Source of the DNA: Sphingomonas sp. HMP9
Lineage (GTDB): Bacteria; Pseudomonadota; Alphaproteobacteria; Sphingomonadales; Sphingomonadaceae
Direction: 5' to 3'
DNA: 64,000 bases
Assembly: GCF_013374115.1 (NCBI RefSeq)
Contig: NZ_AP022673.1
Location: forward strand, 124,001-188,000
A program made the position numbers and the translations under genes. The notes below the pieces were generated by a model that had not been told where the DNA came from, did no database searches, and was given only the letters and a program-made list of their open reading frames with translations. Below are positions 36,524 to 44,797 of this stretch, piece by piece (position 1 is the first letter of the stretch; each line of letters opens with the position of its first letter).

Positions 36524-37120
36524 ATGGCATCCCCCGAGATCGAGGCGCTGACGCAGGCGCTGGCCCGGCTCCCCGGCCTTGGCCCCCGGTCCGCACGCCG
36601 TGCCGTGCTGCATCTGCTCAAGAAGCGCGATGCGGCGCTGGGGCCGTTGCGCGAGGCGCTGACCGCGGTCGACGAGCGGCTGGAGAACTGCACCACCTGC
36701 GGCAACGTCGATACCACCAACCCCTGCGCGATCTGCGCCGACCTGCGCCGCGACCAGCGATCGCTGTGCGTGGTCGAGGAGGTTGCCGATCTCTGGGCGC
36801 TCGATCGCTCGCGGCTGTTCCCCGGCCGCTTCCATGTGCTGGGCGGCCGGCTGTCCGCGCTCGAAGGCATCCGCCCCGAGGATCTCAGCATCGACAGCCT
36901 CGTCCGCCGCATCGAAGTCGGCGGCATCGACGAAGTCGTCCTCGCGATGAACGCCACGCTGGAGGGCCAGACCACCGCGCACTACATCGCCGAGCGCATC
37001 GAACGCTTCCCGGTCCGCGTCACGCAGCTGGCACACGGCCTGCCGGTCGGCGGCGAACTCGACTATCTCGACGAAGGGACGCTGGCACAGGCGTTGCGCG
37101 CGCGCCGCCCGATGGCCTGA
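36524..37120 (+). CDS. recR: recombination protein RecR
   Basis: RecR helps RecF/RecO load RecA at gaps. The 198-residue length is normal. The N-terminal helix-hairpin-helix region has [20 protein letters not shown], the Cys4 zinc finger is [16 protein letters not shown], and the Toprim domain begins [17 protein letters not shown] and includes [13 protein letters not shown]. Start: ATG a few bases after CTGTTCCAG; no strong ribosome-binding site. Confidence 0.96.
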   Translation: MASPEIEALTQALARLPGLGPRSARRAVLHLLKKRDAALGPLREALTAVDERLENCTTCGNVDTTNPCAICADLRRDQRSLCVVEEVADLWALDRSRLFPGRFHVLGGRLSALEGIRPEDLSIDSLVRRIEVGGIDEVVLAMNATLEGQTTAHYIAERIERFPVRVTQLAHGLPVGGELDYLDEGTLAQALRARRPMA

Positions 37121-37143
37121 TCGTCACGGCTTGCGCCAAGTGC

Positions 37144-37172
37144 TTGACGGCCCCCCGCGCGGAACCTAGCTG
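37144..37172 (+). promoter_or_regulatory. candidate promoter for def, possibly leaderless
   Basis: TTGACG (37144-37149), a 17-base spacer and TAGCTG (37167-37172) resemble a housekeeping promoter. The -10-like box ends six bases before the def ATG, so transcription could start at the A of the start codon. No ribosome-binding site precedes the ATG, which agrees with a leaderless mRNA. Confidence 0.4.
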
Positions 37173-37178
37173 CGCGGT

Positions 37179-37703
37179 ATGACCGTAATGACCGTTCTCG
37201 AAGTCCCCGATCCCCGCCTGCGCCTCGTCGCCGAGCCGGTGGAGACTGTCGATGATTCCACCCGCACGCTCGTCGCCGACATGATCGAGACGATGTATGA
37301 CTTCAACGGCATCGGCCTGGCGGCGACTCAGGTCGGCGTGCAGAAGCGCGTCCTCGTCATCGACCTTCAGGAAGAGAAGGACGAGGAGGACAAGCCGATC
37401 AAGGCACCCAAGGCGTATATCAACGCCGAGATCCTGTCAGTCAGCGACGAGATGTCGACCTACAATGAGGGCTGCCTCTCGATCCCCGAGCAATATGCCG
37501 AGGTGGCACGCCCGGCGCGCTGCCGCGTGAAGTGGCTCGACGAAACCGGCGCGGCCCACGAGGAGGATTTCGACGGTCTGCTCTCGACCTGCATGCAGCA
37601 CGAGATCGACCATCTCGACGGCGTGTTGTTCATCGACCACATCAGCCGCCTGAAGCGCGACATGGTGATGAAGAAGCTGGCGAAAATGCGCAAGCTGGGG
37701 TGA
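37179..37703 (+). CDS. def: peptide deformylase
   Basis: Def removes the formyl group from new proteins. The 174-residue product has the three metal and active-site motifs: GIGLAATQVGVQ, EGCLSIP and HEIDHLDGVLFIDH (HExxH). An internal ATG three codons later (MTVLEVPDP) is a second possible start. It is close to fmt, with the two enzymes acting on the same formyl-Met cycle, although on opposite strands. Confidence 0.96.
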   Translation: MTVMTVLEVPDPRLRLVAEPVETVDDSTRTLVADMIETMYDFNGIGLAATQVGVQKRVLVIDLQEEKDEEDKPIKAPKAYINAEILSVSDEMSTYNEGCLSIPEQYAEVARPARCRVKWLDETGAAHEEDFDGLLSTCMQHEIDHLDGVLFIDHISRLKRDMVMKKLAKMRKLG

Positions 37704-37740
37704 GGGGCCGGGGGCTATCGCTCCCCACCACACTCCGCCT

Positions 37741-37843
37741 TCCCGGCGAAGGCCGGGGCCCAGTTGGGGGACGCCGCTAACTGCGCGCAGTCGATCGTTA
37801 CGATGACCTAGCCATCTGGACCCCGGCCTCCGCCGGGGTGGTG
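37741..37843. repeat. palindromic element (family 2), first of two in tandem
   Basis: The left arm is TCCCGGC-GAAG-GCCGGGG (one mismatched end base); the right is CCCCGGC-CTCC-GCCGGGG followed by TGGTG. The centre contains CGCCGCTAACTGCGCGCAG. It lies in a gene-free stretch of 544 bp between def and rmuC that is filled mostly by three palindromic elements. Confidence 0.9.
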
Positions 37844-37860
37844 CGACACCACAACACACA

Positions 37861-37964
37861 CCACCCCGGCGAAGGCCGGGGCCCAATTGGGAAACGCCGC
37901 TAACCGCGCGCAGCCCGTCATTACGACCACCTCACCAATTGGGCCCCGGCCTCCGCCGGGGTGG
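37861..37964. repeat. palindromic element (family 2), second of two in tandem
   Basis: Ends are CCACCCCGGC and GCCGGGGTGG. The centre contains CGCCGCTAACCGCGCGCAG, nearly the same as the copy just before it, so the two probably arose by local duplication. Confidence 0.92.
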
Positions 37965-38008
37965 GAGTGGTTGCCCGGTGAGGCTGCCTGTGACGGCGCT
38001 CTCCTCCA

Positions 38009-38086
38009 GTTCCCCCGCGAAGGCGGGGGCCCAGGACCACGAACGCCACGGCCCGTAACCCTGGACTCCCGCCTGCGCGGGAGAAC
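38009..38086. repeat. palindromic element (GTTCCCCC ends)
   Basis: The left hairpin is CCCCCGC-GAAG-GCGGGGG and the right is CTCCCGC-CTGC-GCGGGAG. The centre (CCACGAACGCC, then CGTAACCCTGGA) is shared with family 1 elements that have different arms. Nothing else is seen between 38087 and the rmuC start at 38248. Confidence 0.92.
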
Positions 38087-38247
38087 AATATTCCGATTGT
38101 CCTACATCAACCGTTCGACGTATGTTCCACCCATGACGTCTCCATCCCCCTCCCAAAACCGCTCGCTCAAGCGCGCCTCTCCCCCCAAGACCATGCTGCG
38201 CCAGCGTCTGCACTTTCTATACTTCACTCCAAAAACGGCGGTTTTCC

Positions 38248-39690
38248 GTGGCTGAGTTCGCCATCGTCGCCGTCCTCGCGCTCGCCGCCGGCCTGCTCCT
38301 CGGCTGGCTGCTAGCCTCGCGCAAAGCCCAGTCGCTCGCCGCCGACCTCGCGGTCGCCCAAACCAAAGCCGCCGACGCCGAGATCATCCGCACCGCGCGC
38401 GACGCCGTCGAACGCGAACGCAACGCGGCGATGCAGGACCTCGCCACCCTCCGCGCACAGAACGCCGAGCGGGCAGCAGATACCGACCGGCTGCGGTTAG
38501 ACCTCGATACAATCCGCACTGATCGTGATGCCGCTCGGACGGAGAATGCAACTTTGAAGGCGCAAGGGGAGGCTTTTGAAGCACGCCTTCGGGAAACCAA
38601 GGACCTGATGGCCGCGCAGTTCGGCGACGTCGCCAACAAGTTGCTGAGCGACGCGCAGAAGACGTTCCTCGACCGCGCCGACGCGCGCTTCCGCCAGTCG
38701 GAGGAGTCCGCCGGACTGAACCTCAAGTCGATGCTGCAACCCGTCAGCGATCGCCTGCAACGCTACGAAGAGGGTGTCGCCAAGGTCGAGGCCGAGCGCC
38801 GCGACGCGTTCGGCGATCTCAAGGGCCAGATCGAACAGATGCGCCTCGGCCAGGAAAAGGTCTCCACCGAAGCTGCCAAGCTCGTCAATTCGCTCCGCAA
38901 CGCCCCGAAATCCCGCGGCCGCTGGGGCGAGCAGCAGCTCAAGAACGTCCTCGAAACCTGCGGTCTCAGCGAACACACCGACTTCCAGACCGAAGTCTCC
39001 GTCGCGGTCGGCGACGACGGCGCGAGACTCCGCCCCGACGCGATCATCCGCGTCCCCGGCGGCCGCGCGCTGGTCATCGACGCGAAGGTGTCGCTCAACG
39101 CCTATCAAGACGCGTTCGGCGCAGTCGACGATGCCGAGCGACTGATCGGCCTCGCGGCGCACGCGGCCTCGATGCGCGCGCACGTCAACGGCCTCGGCAA
39201 CAAGGCCTATTGGAGCCAGTTCGCCGACACCCCTGACTATGTCATCATGTTCGTCCCTGGTGAGCATTTCCTGTCCGCCGCGCTCGAACACGACCCGACG
39301 CTCTGGGATTTCGCGTTCGAAAAGAGGGTGTTGCTCGCGACTCCAACCAACCTGATCGCGATCGCCCGCACCGTCGCTGCGGTCTGGCGCCAGGAAAAGC
39401 TCGCCAACGAAGCGCGCAAGATCGGCGAACTCGGCAAGGAAATGCACGATCGCCTGGCGAAGGTGGCGGACGATCTGCGTAAGGTCGGCGTTGGCCTCAA
39501 CAGCGCGGTGAAGAATTTCAACGGCTTCACCAACTCGTTCAACGGCCGCCTGATGGTAACCGGCCGCAAGTTCCGCGATCTCAACATCGAGACCGGTGCG
39601 CGCGACTTGGAAGACGTGTCCTCGGTCGACGCGCTGGCGCTAGGCGAGGGCCCCGCGCTGATCGAGAAGCCGGAGGACGCCACGACTTGA
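38248..39690 (+). CDS. rmuC: DNA recombination protein RmuC
   Basis: RmuC family proteins limit recombination at inverted repeats and have a PD-(D/E)XK-like nuclease fold. The 480-residue product has an N-terminal membrane anchor (LALAAGLLLGWLLASR), a long coiled coil (about 30-190), and the core domain with SRGRWGEQQLKNVLETCGL and ALVIDAKVSLNAYQDA. The start is a GTG. Codons at about 38500-38590 are unusually A/T-ending compared with the rest. A protein that acts on DNA inversions sits here between palindromic elements, which may be chance. Confidence 0.93.
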   Translation: MAEFAIVAVLALAAGLLLGWLLASRKAQSLAADLAVAQTKAADAEIIRTARDAVERERNAAMQDLATLRAQNAERAADTDRLRLDLDTIRTDRDAARTENATLKAQGEAFEARLRETKDLMAAQFGDVANKLLSDAQKTFLDRADARFRQSEESAGLNLKSMLQPVSDRLQRYEEGVAKVEAERRDAFGDLKGQIEQMRLGQEKVSTEAAKLVNSLRNAPKSRGRWGEQQLKNVLETCGLSEHTDFQTEVSVAVGDDGARLRPDAIIRVPGGRALVIDAKVSLNAYQDAFGAVDDAERLIGLAAHAASMRAHVNGLGNKAYWSQFADTPDYVIMFVPGEHFLSAALEHDPTLWDFAFEKRVLLATPTNLIAIARTVAAVWRQEKLANEARKIGELGKEMHDRLAKVADDLRKVGVGLNSAVKNFNGFTNSFNGRLMVTGRKFRDLNIETGARDLEDVSSVDALALGEGPALIEKPEDATT

Positions 39691-39691
39691 T

Positions 39692-39770
39692 GTTCTCCCG
39701 CGAAGGCGGGAGCCTAGGACCAAGCAGCGCTGCGTTCTGTTACCCTGGACCCCCGCCTTCGCGGGGGAAC
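39692..39770. repeat. palindromic element (GTTCTCCC/GGGGGAAC ends)
   Basis: The left hairpin is CTCCCGC-GAAG-GCGGGAG and the right is CCCCCGC-CTTC-GCGGGGG. Each stem is perfect, but they differ by one compensated base pair. The centre carries GTTACCCTGGA. It starts one base after the rmuC stop codon. Confidence 0.93.
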
Positions 39771-39869
39771 AGGCTGAAAAACCGATCGGTATAAAAATCG
39801 TTCACCTCTCGGCAACCTTTCCCCGAACGGCGCATTAACCCGGCAACATCCTCAAAGAGTCGCCCGGTC

Positions 39870-39947
39870 ATGAAGCACATACTCCCCATCGTCTGCGCCC
39901 TGATCCCGTTCGCGGCGTTGGTCGGCGCGTACGTAACCTGCCCCTGA
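39870..39947 (+). CDS. possible 25-residue hydrophobic peptide
   Basis: A short frame reading MKHILPIVCALIPFAALVGA plus five residues could be a small membrane peptide. AAAGAG lies about nine bases upstream. There is no other support, and it is flanked by a repeat and the rplI terminator. Confidence 0.3.
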   Translation: MKHILPIVCALIPFAALVGAYVTCP

Positions 39948-39966
39948 ACCCCGTCCCGAACACGCA

Positions 39967-40010
39967 AAGAAAAAGGGCCGCCCGGATCTCTCCAAGCGGC
40001 CCTTTTTCTT
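39967..40010 (-). terminator. rho-independent terminator after rplI
   Basis: An inverted repeat AAGAAAAAGGGCCGC / GCGGCCCTTTTTCTT with a 14-base loop; read on the minus strand the stem GCGGCCC/GGGCCGC is followed by a U tract. It ends the rpsF-rpsR-rplI operon and may also act on plus-strand transcripts. Confidence 0.88.
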
Positions 40011-40035
40011 GTCCCGAGAAGGAAAGGCGAAGGGA

Positions 40036-40635
40036 TTAACCCTGCGCCTCTTCCTCGTCGTCGCGCTGCGGCGCTTCGGCGGTCGCGCCGGGCTCTGCGT
40101 TCGGATCGTAATCCTCGACGAAGCCAGCCTCGTCGCGCTCGAACATCGACGACATAACGTCGACGCCCGAAGCCTGCATCTCGGCCTCTTCAGGCGAGCG
40201 TGCGACGTTGACCTTGACGGACACCGACACTTCGGGGTGGAGTGCAACCTTGACGGTGTACACGCCGATCGCCTTGATCGGCTTGTCGAGCACGATCGCC
40301 GACTTGCCGACCTTGTGACCGTCGGCCACCAGCGCATCGACCAGATCGCGAACCGCGACCGAACCGTAGAGCTGACCGGTGTTCGACGCCTGACGGATCA
40401 GGGTCACGGTCGCGTCGTTGAAGGTCTTCGCTTCGGTCTCAGCATCGCTGCGACGCGATGCATTGTCCGATTCGATCTTCGCACGGTTCGACTCGAAAAC
40501 CTTGCGGTTCGCGTCGTTCGAGCGAAGGGCCTTCTTGTTGGGAAGCAGGAAGTTACGCGCGTAACCGTCCTTGACCTTCACCACGTCGCCGATAGCACCA
40601 AGCTTTTCGACGCGCTCAAGCAGAATGACGTCCAT
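40036..40635 (-). CDS. rplI: 50S ribosomal protein L9
   Basis: L9 binds 23S rRNA near the L1 stalk. The 199-residue product has the N-terminal domain MDVILLERVEKLGAIGDVVK (with GYARNFLLPNKKAL), a long helix and a C-terminal domain. It has an acidic tail (EEAEMQASG, then a Glu/Asp-rich end) that makes it longer than the 149-residue E. coli protein, a feature seen in alphaproteobacteria. It is the last gene of the operon rpsF-rpsR-rplI. Confidence 0.96.
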   Translation of the reverse strand: MDVILLERVEKLGAIGDVVKVKDGYARNFLLPNKKALRSNDANRKVFESNRAKIESDNASRRSDAETEAKTFNDATVTLIRQASNTGQLYGSVAVRDLVDALVADGHKVGKSAIVLDKPIKAIGVYTVKVALHPEVSVSVKVNVARSPEEAEMQASGVDVMSSMFERDEAGFVEDYDPNAEPGATAEAPQRDDEEEAQG

Positions 40636-40646
40636 GTGGCCGCTCC

Positions 40647-40871
40647 TTACTTAACGATGTAGGGCAGCAAGCCCAGATGACGCGCACGCTTGATGGCCTG
40701 GGCCAGTTCGCGCTGCTTCTTCGCGGCAACAGACGTGATGCGCGAAGGGACGATCTTGCCACGCTCGGACACGAAGCCCTGCAGCAACCGGACGTCCTTA
40801 TAGTCGATCCGGGGCGCGTCTTTGGCGGAGAACGGGCAGCTCTTGCGGCGGCGGAAGAATGGACGTGCCAT
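40647..40871 (-). CDS. rpsR: 30S ribosomal protein S18
   Basis: S18 binds S6 in the 30S platform. The 74-residue product has the conserved [20 protein letters not shown] start and [20 protein letters not shown] end. Two bases separate it from rpsF upstream, and 11 bases separate it from rplI. Confidence 0.97.
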   Translation of the reverse strand: MARPFFRRRKSCPFSAKDAPRIDYKDVRLLQGFVSERGKIVPSRITSVAAKKQRELAQAIKRARHLGLLPYIVK

Positions 40872-40873
40872 GA

Positions 40874-41308
40874 TTATTCAGCTCCCTCTTCGCGGTCACG
40901 ACGGGGACCACGGTCCGGACGATCGCCGCGGTCAGGACGGCCTTCACGGCCACCTTCGCGGTCGCCACGACGCTCACGGTCGCGGTCCGACTTGCGCATC
41001 ATCACGGTCGGGCCCTCTTCGAGGGTGTCGACCTTGACCGTCATGTAACGGATGATGTCTTCGTTGATCTGGGTCTGGCGCTCCAGCTCTGCGATCACGC
41101 TGCCCGGGGCATCGATCTCGAGCATGACGTAGTGCGCCTTGCGGTTCTTGGCGATCTTGTACGCCAGCGAACGCAAGCCCCAGTTCTCGGTCTTTACGAC
41201 CCGACCTTCGTTGTCGTTCACGATCTTGGTGGCGATTTCCGCCAGAGCGTCCACCTGCGCTTGTGCCAGATCCTGGCGCGCAAGGAAAACGTGCTCGTAA
41301 AGAGCCAT
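40874..41308 (-). CDS. rpsF: 30S ribosomal protein S6
   Basis: S6 binds S18 and 16S rRNA. The 144-residue product starts [20 protein letters not shown] and has the conserved [20 protein letters not shown] core. A C-terminal Arg/Asp/Gly-rich extension of about 35 residues ([19 protein letters not shown]) is low complexity and longer than in E. coli. The ATG at 41308 matches the family start. It leads the rpsF-rpsR-rplI operon, and a stable hairpin lies about 80 bases upstream in the leader. Confidence 0.96.
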   Translation of the reverse strand: MALYEHVFLARQDLAQAQVDALAEIATKIVNDNEGRVVKTENWGLRSLAYKIAKNRKAHYVMLEIDAPGSVIAELERQTQINEDIIRYMTVKVDTLEEGPTVMMRKSDRDRERRGDREGGREGRPDRGDRPDRGPRRDREEGAE

Positions 41309-41387
41309 GTCTTGTCCTTCGTCTTGGCCGATCGCTGATACACGCCCCATGCGTGCACCCCTCCGGCTGTCGTCTAGAATGCAAACA

Positions 41388-41415
41388 GGGGCGAGAGACG
41401 CGAATCTCTCACCCC
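41388..41415 (-). promoter_or_regulatory. leader hairpin upstream of rpsF
   Basis: On the minus strand an 11-bp stem GGGGTGAGAGA/TCTCTCGCCCC closes a six-base loop. It would lie in the 5' leader of the rpsF mRNA. There is no U tract, so it is not a plain terminator. S6:S18 is known to autoregulate this operon in other bacteria through leader RNA, but I could not match the known binding motif. The gap 41309-41655 otherwise holds a palindromic element. Confidence 0.4.
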
Positions 41416-41515
41416 GGTTGCAGAGCGCCTTACTCCATTGTGCGGCAAAGGCAAGACAGTGTGGACGTTCTGTCCTGGCCCCGTCGCCTAGTCGCGTAAC
41501 TCTGAACTCAATTCC

Positions 41516-41595
41516 GTCATCCTGACGAAAGTCAGGATCCAGAGCCAGGAATGCCCCGCACCGTAACCCTGGATCCTGACTTTCGTCAGGATGAC
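41516..41595. repeat. palindromic element (family 1)
   Basis: An 80-bp element with GTCATCC and GGATGAC ends, two ATCCTGAC/GTCAGGAT hairpins with GAAA or TTTC loops, inner CCAGAGCCAGG, and a centre containing CGTAACCCTGGATCC. It lies upstream of rpsF and downstream of the RcnB-like gene. Confidence 0.95.
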
Positions 41596-41655
41596 GGGGC
41601 GGGGGATGGAGGGAAGGGGCGCCCTTACGACGCCCCTAGACCCACAGGTAATCGA

Positions 41656-42012
41656 TTACCGGAACGCGCCGCCACGAACCTGCACCACGTTGCCGCGGGC
41701 GTTGATCAGGACCGCGTCGTTGCCCGAGCGGACCCACTGGCTGCCCCGCGGCGGTGCGGCGAGGCGGTAGTTCCGATACGTGGTGATGACGCGGTAGTTC
41801 TGCGCCTGGCGACGATCGAAGCGCTGGCCAGCGCGCCAGTTGCGAGCCTGCGGTGCGCGCACGACGGTCTTCTTGGTGACGACGGTGCGGCCGTTATTGT
41901 TCTGGCGCACGGTGGTCACTTCGCGACGCGCTTGCGCTTCTGCCGGAGCGGCGGCGAGCAGCGGGCTGGCGACGAGGGTGGCGGCAAGCGCGCTGAGGAT
42001 GAACTTGTTCAT
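41656..42012 (-). CDS. RcnB-like small exported protein
   Basis: The 118-residue product has a signal peptide (MNKFILSALAATLVASPLLA, with cleavage probably after EAQA) and a C-terminal segment, NWRAGQRFDRRQAQNYRVI then PPRGSQWVRSGNDAVLIN, that resembles the RcnB family. RcnB itself is a periplasmic Ni/Co homeostasis protein, but most members have unknown roles. It stands alone. Confidence 0.78.
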   Translation of the reverse strand: MNKFILSALAATLVASPLLAAAPAEAQARREVTTVRQNNNGRTVVTKKTVVRAPQARNWRAGQRFDRRQAQNYRVITTYRNYRLAAPPRGSQWVRSGNDAVLINARGNVVQVRGGAFR

Positions 42013-42207
42013 TGTAATCTCCCGTTGAAACACGGCGCCGTTGCTGCGGCGTCCTCCATAATCTGGGGGCCGGTTGTCGCAGGCGCTTGTCGCAGAAGCG
42101 GCGAAATGGTCGCAGTTTGTCGCAAAGCCGGAAGCGTCGTTCAGGTTCGCGCGGTTGCAACTCGCCGCGCACCTTTCTAGGCCGCGGCCATCTTAAAAGG
42201 AGAGCAC

Positions 42208-43167
42208 ATGCGCGCGTTCATCTTCCCCGGCCAGGGGAGCCAGTCTGTCGGCATGGGCAAGGCACTTGCCGACGCCAGCGCCACCGCCCGCGAGGTCTTC
42301 GCCGAAGTCGACGAGGCGCTCGGCCAGCATCTGTTCCGCCTGATGAGCGAAGGTCCGGCGGACGATCTGCTCCTCACCGAGAACGCACAGCCCGCGATCA
42401 TGGCGAACGCGATCGCCACCTTGCGCGTCGCCGAGAAGGAGGGCGGCATCCGCCTTGCCGACAAGGCCGATTATGTCGCGGGGCACAGCCTCGGCGAATA
42501 TACCGCCTTGTGTGCAGCGGGCGCGCTCGACCTACCGACCACCGCGCGTCTGCTCAAGCTGCGCGGCCGTGCGATGCAGGCGGCGGTCCCGGTCGGCGAG
42601 GGCGCGATGGCGGCATTGCTCGGCGCGGACCTGGAAAAGGCGCAGCTGATCGCGGGCGCTGCGGTCGATTCGATCCTCGCCGAGGGCGGGCCCGAACTGA
42701 TCTGCACCGTCGCCAACGACAATGATCCTTCGCAGGTCGTGATCTCCGGCCACCGCCTTGCGATCGAAAAGGCGATCACGCTGGCCAAGGACCTCGGCGC
42801 CAAGCGCGCGGTGCTGCTCCCCGTGTCGGCCCCGTTCCATTGCCCGCTGATGCAACCCGCCGCCGACGCGATGGAAGCCGTGCTCCTCGACGCCGACCTG
42901 CGTGCGCCGCTGATCCCCGTCTTCGCCAATGTCGACGCGGTCGCCGTCGCCGATCCCGGTGCGATCCGGCATTTGCTGGTCCAGCAGGTCACCGGCATGG
43001 TCCGCTGGCGCGAATCGGTCCTGGCGATGCACGCGGCCGGCGTCGGCCACTTCTTCGAATTCGGCGGCAAGGTGCTAGGCCCGATGGTCAAGCGCATCGC
43101 CCCTGACGCCGAAACGACGAGCGTCATCACGATGGACGACATCGAGGAATTGGTGAAGAAGATGTGA
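42208..43167 (+). CDS. fabD: malonyl CoA-acyl carrier protein transacylase
   Basis: FabD moves malonyl from CoA to ACP. The 319-residue product has FPGQGSQSVGMGK at the N-terminus, the nucleophile Ser in GHSLGEYTALCAAGAL, and the catalytic His in PVSAPFHCPLM. A strong ribosome-binding site (AAAAGGAGAGCAC) precedes the ATG. The stop codon is immediately followed by the left inverted repeat of the GxxExxY unit, which separates fabD from fabG. Confidence 0.96.
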   Translation: MRAFIFPGQGSQSVGMGKALADASATAREVFAEVDEALGQHLFRLMSEGPADDLLLTENAQPAIMANAIATLRVAEKEGGIRLADKADYVAGHSLGEYTALCAAGALDLPTTARLLKLRGRAMQAAVPVGEGAMAALLGADLEKAQLIAGAAVDSILAEGGPELICTVANDNDPSQVVISGHRLAIEKAITLAKDLGAKRAVLLPVSAPFHCPLMQPAADAMEAVLLDADLRAPLIPVFANVDAVAVADPGAIRHLLVQQVTGMVRWRESVLAMHAAGVGHFFEFGGKVLGPMVKRIAPDAETTSVITMDDIEELVKKM

Positions 43168-43604
43168 TTCACGCGAAGGCGCAAAGGCGCGAAGATGATG
43201 GATCTCGAGGCTGCCGCTTCCGACGTCATTGATGTGTCGCTGCGCGTTCATCGCGAGCTTGGGCCTGGTCTGCTCGAGAGCGTTTACGAGACCGTTCTGG
43301 CCGCCAAGCTCGCCGGTCTGGGGTATCAGGTCGAGCGGCAGCGGTCTGTTTCGATCGATTTCGAAGGGCTGCATTTCGATGCGGCATTTCGGATCGATCT
43401 CGTCATCGGCAATCGGTTGCTCGTCGAAATCAAATCCGTCGAGTGGCTCAACGCCGCTCATGCAAAGCAATTGCTGACCTATTTGCGACTTACCAAACAG
43501 CCCCTCGGGCTGCTGATCAACTTCGGAGGCGAAACGCTGAAGGAAGGGCTCCGCCGGATCGTCAACGGCTACACCCCCTTCGCGCCATCGCGCCTTCGCG
43601 TGAA
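43168..43604. mobile_element. GxxExxY unit framed by 27-bp inverted repeats
   Basis: Left repeat 43168-43194 and right repeat 43578-43604 both read TTCACGCGAAGGCGC from the outside inwards and match at 25 of 27 positions. The left repeat ends at the base before the ATG of the GxxExxY gene. The right repeat lies inside the last codons of that gene. No target duplication is visible. The unit is 437 bp and has no transposase. Confidence 0.75.
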
Positions 43605-43623
43605 CCAATCTACTGGAGACTAG
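43195..43623 (+). CDS. GxxExxY protein, PD-(D/E)XK nuclease-like
   Basis: The 142-residue product has the motif GLLESVY (GxxExxY, about residues 26-32) that names the family, and RIDLVIGNRLLVEIKSVEW with the D...ExK arrangement of PD-(D/E)XK nucleases. The activity of the family is not established to my knowledge. The last coding residues (FAPSRLRVNQ) are read through the right inverted repeat. The gene lies between fabD and fabG on the same strand, so it would be transcribed with the fatty acid operon. Start is ATG at 43195 or 43198. Confidence 0.88.
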   Translation: MMDLEAAASDVIDVSLRVHRELGPGLLESVYETVLAAKLAGLGYQVERQRSVSIDFEGLHFDAAFRIDLVIGNRLLVEIKSVEWLNAAHAKQLLTYLRLTKQPLGLLINFGGETLKEGLRRIVNGYTPFAPSRLRVNQSTGD

Positions 43624-43624
43624 A

Positions 43625-44362
43625 ATGTTCGACCTCACAGGCATGACCGCGCTCGTCACCGGCGCATCCGGCGGGATCGGGTCCGAGATCGCCAAAGCCC
43701 TGGCCGCGCAAGGCGCGCGCCTCGCCGTGTCCGGGTCCAATGCCGACAAGCTCGAAGCCTTCCGCGCCAGCCTCGGCGGCGATCACGTCGCGCTGCCGTG
43801 CAACCTGTCCGACGGCGCCGCGGTCGATGCGCTCGTGCCGCAGGCGGTCGAGGCGCTCGGGAAAATCGATATCCTCGTCAACAACGCCGGCGTCACGCGC
43901 GACAACCTCGCGATGCGGATGAAGGACGACGAGTGGGACAGCGTCATCCGCGTCAATCTCGAAGCCGCGTTCCGCCTCATGCGCGCCGCCGCCAAGCCGA
44001 TGATGAAGGCGCGCTTCGGCCGCATGATCTCGGTCACGTCGATCGTCGGCGTTACCGGCAATCCGGGGCAGGCGAACTATGCCGCGTCGAAGGCGGGGCT
44101 GATCGGCATGTCGAAATCGATGGCGCAGGAACTCGCCAGCCGCGGCATCACGGTCAATTGCGTCGCGCCCGGTTTCATCACTTCGCCGATGACCGACGCT
44201 CTGCCTGACGCACAGAAGACGGCGCTGACGACCAAGATTCCGGCCGGTCGCCTCGGCGAAGGCGCAGACATCGGCGCCGCCGTGGTGTATCTCGCAAGCC
44301 GTGAAGCCGGCTACGTCACGGGACAAACCGTGCATGTGAACGGCGGGATGGCGATGATCTGA
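43625..44362 (+). CDS. fabG: 3-oxoacyl-[acyl-carrier-protein] reductase
   Basis: FabG reduces 3-ketoacyl-ACP with NADPH. The 245-residue SDR protein has the nucleotide-binding [23 protein letters not shown], the catalytic Ser in [14 protein letters not shown] and [13 protein letters not shown] with Tyr and Lys. GGAG lies upstream of the ATG. It is followed by acpP, fabF and mltG, the usual fatty acid cluster. Confidence 0.96.
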   Translation: MFDLTGMTALVTGASGGIGSEIAKALAAQGARLAVSGSNADKLEAFRASLGGDHVALPCNLSDGAAVDALVPQAVEALGKIDILVNNAGVTRDNLAMRMKDDEWDSVIRVNLEAAFRLMRAAAKPMMKARFGRMISVTSIVGVTGNPGQANYAASKAGLIGMSKSMAQELASRGITVNCVAPGFITSPMTDALPDAQKTALTTKIPAGRLGEGADIGAAVVYLASREAGYVTGQTVHVNGGMAMI

Positions 44363-44364
44363 AC

Positions 44365-44393
44365 TTGCGCGCTGAACTGCCGCGTTCTAGGTG
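44365..44393 (+). promoter_or_regulatory. candidate promoter for acpP
   Basis: TTGCGC (44365-44370), a 17-base spacer and TAGGTG (44388-44393) precede acpP by about 47 bases. Acyl carrier protein is needed in large amounts, so its own promoter after fabG would be reasonable. The -10-like box is weak. Confidence 0.3.
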
Positions 44394-44439
44394 CGTTCAG
44401 GAAATACCGAAAACCCCCAGATTTGAAGAGGGAACTACC

Positions 44440-44676
44440 ATGAGCGAGACCGCTGACCGCGTGAAGAAGATCGTCGTCGAGCATCTCGGCGTCGAAGCCG
44501 ACAAGGTGACCGAGGACGCGAGCTTCATCGACGACCTAGGCGCAGACAGCCTTGACATCGTCGAACTCGTCATGGCGTTCGAGGAAGAGTTCGGCGTCGA
44601 GATCCCCGATGATGCCGCCGAGAAGATCGCAACCGTCAAGGATGCGATCACGTATATCGACGAGCACAAGGCCTGA
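44440..44676 (+). CDS. acpP: acyl carrier protein
   Basis: ACP carries fatty acyl chains on phosphopantetheine. The 78-residue acidic product starts [20 protein letters not shown] and has the modified Ser in [18 protein letters not shown]. Length and charge are typical. GAGGGA lies upstream of the ATG. A terminator follows before fabF, which may lower fabF expression relative to acpP. Confidence 0.98.
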   Translation: MSETADRVKKIVVEHLGVEADKVTEDASFIDDLGADSLDIVELVMAFEEEFGVEIPDDAAEKIATVKDAITYIDEHKA

Positions 44677-44728
44677 TCAGGGTTTAGGGTCCATCATCTT
44701 GGACCTGCCCCGATGGGTATGATTTGAG

Positions 44729-44774
44729 CGGCTCCCCGTCCTTGGGCAAAGAGGGCGGGGAGCCGTTTCGTTTT
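44729..44774 (+). terminator. terminator-like hairpin between acpP and fabF
   Basis: The stem CGGCTCCCC/GGGGAGCCG, extended by partial inner pairing, is followed by TTTCGTTTT. It lies before fabF, so it may let partial read-through set the acpP to fabF ratio. Confidence 0.85.
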
Positions 44775-44797
44775 GAGAGCAGACGGAGTTTGAAGCC

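Noticed and set aside
37741..38086. The string of repeats between def and rmuC as a CRISPR array
   Set aside because: The units are palindromic, of unequal spacing and sequence, with no repeat-spacer regularity and no cas genes.
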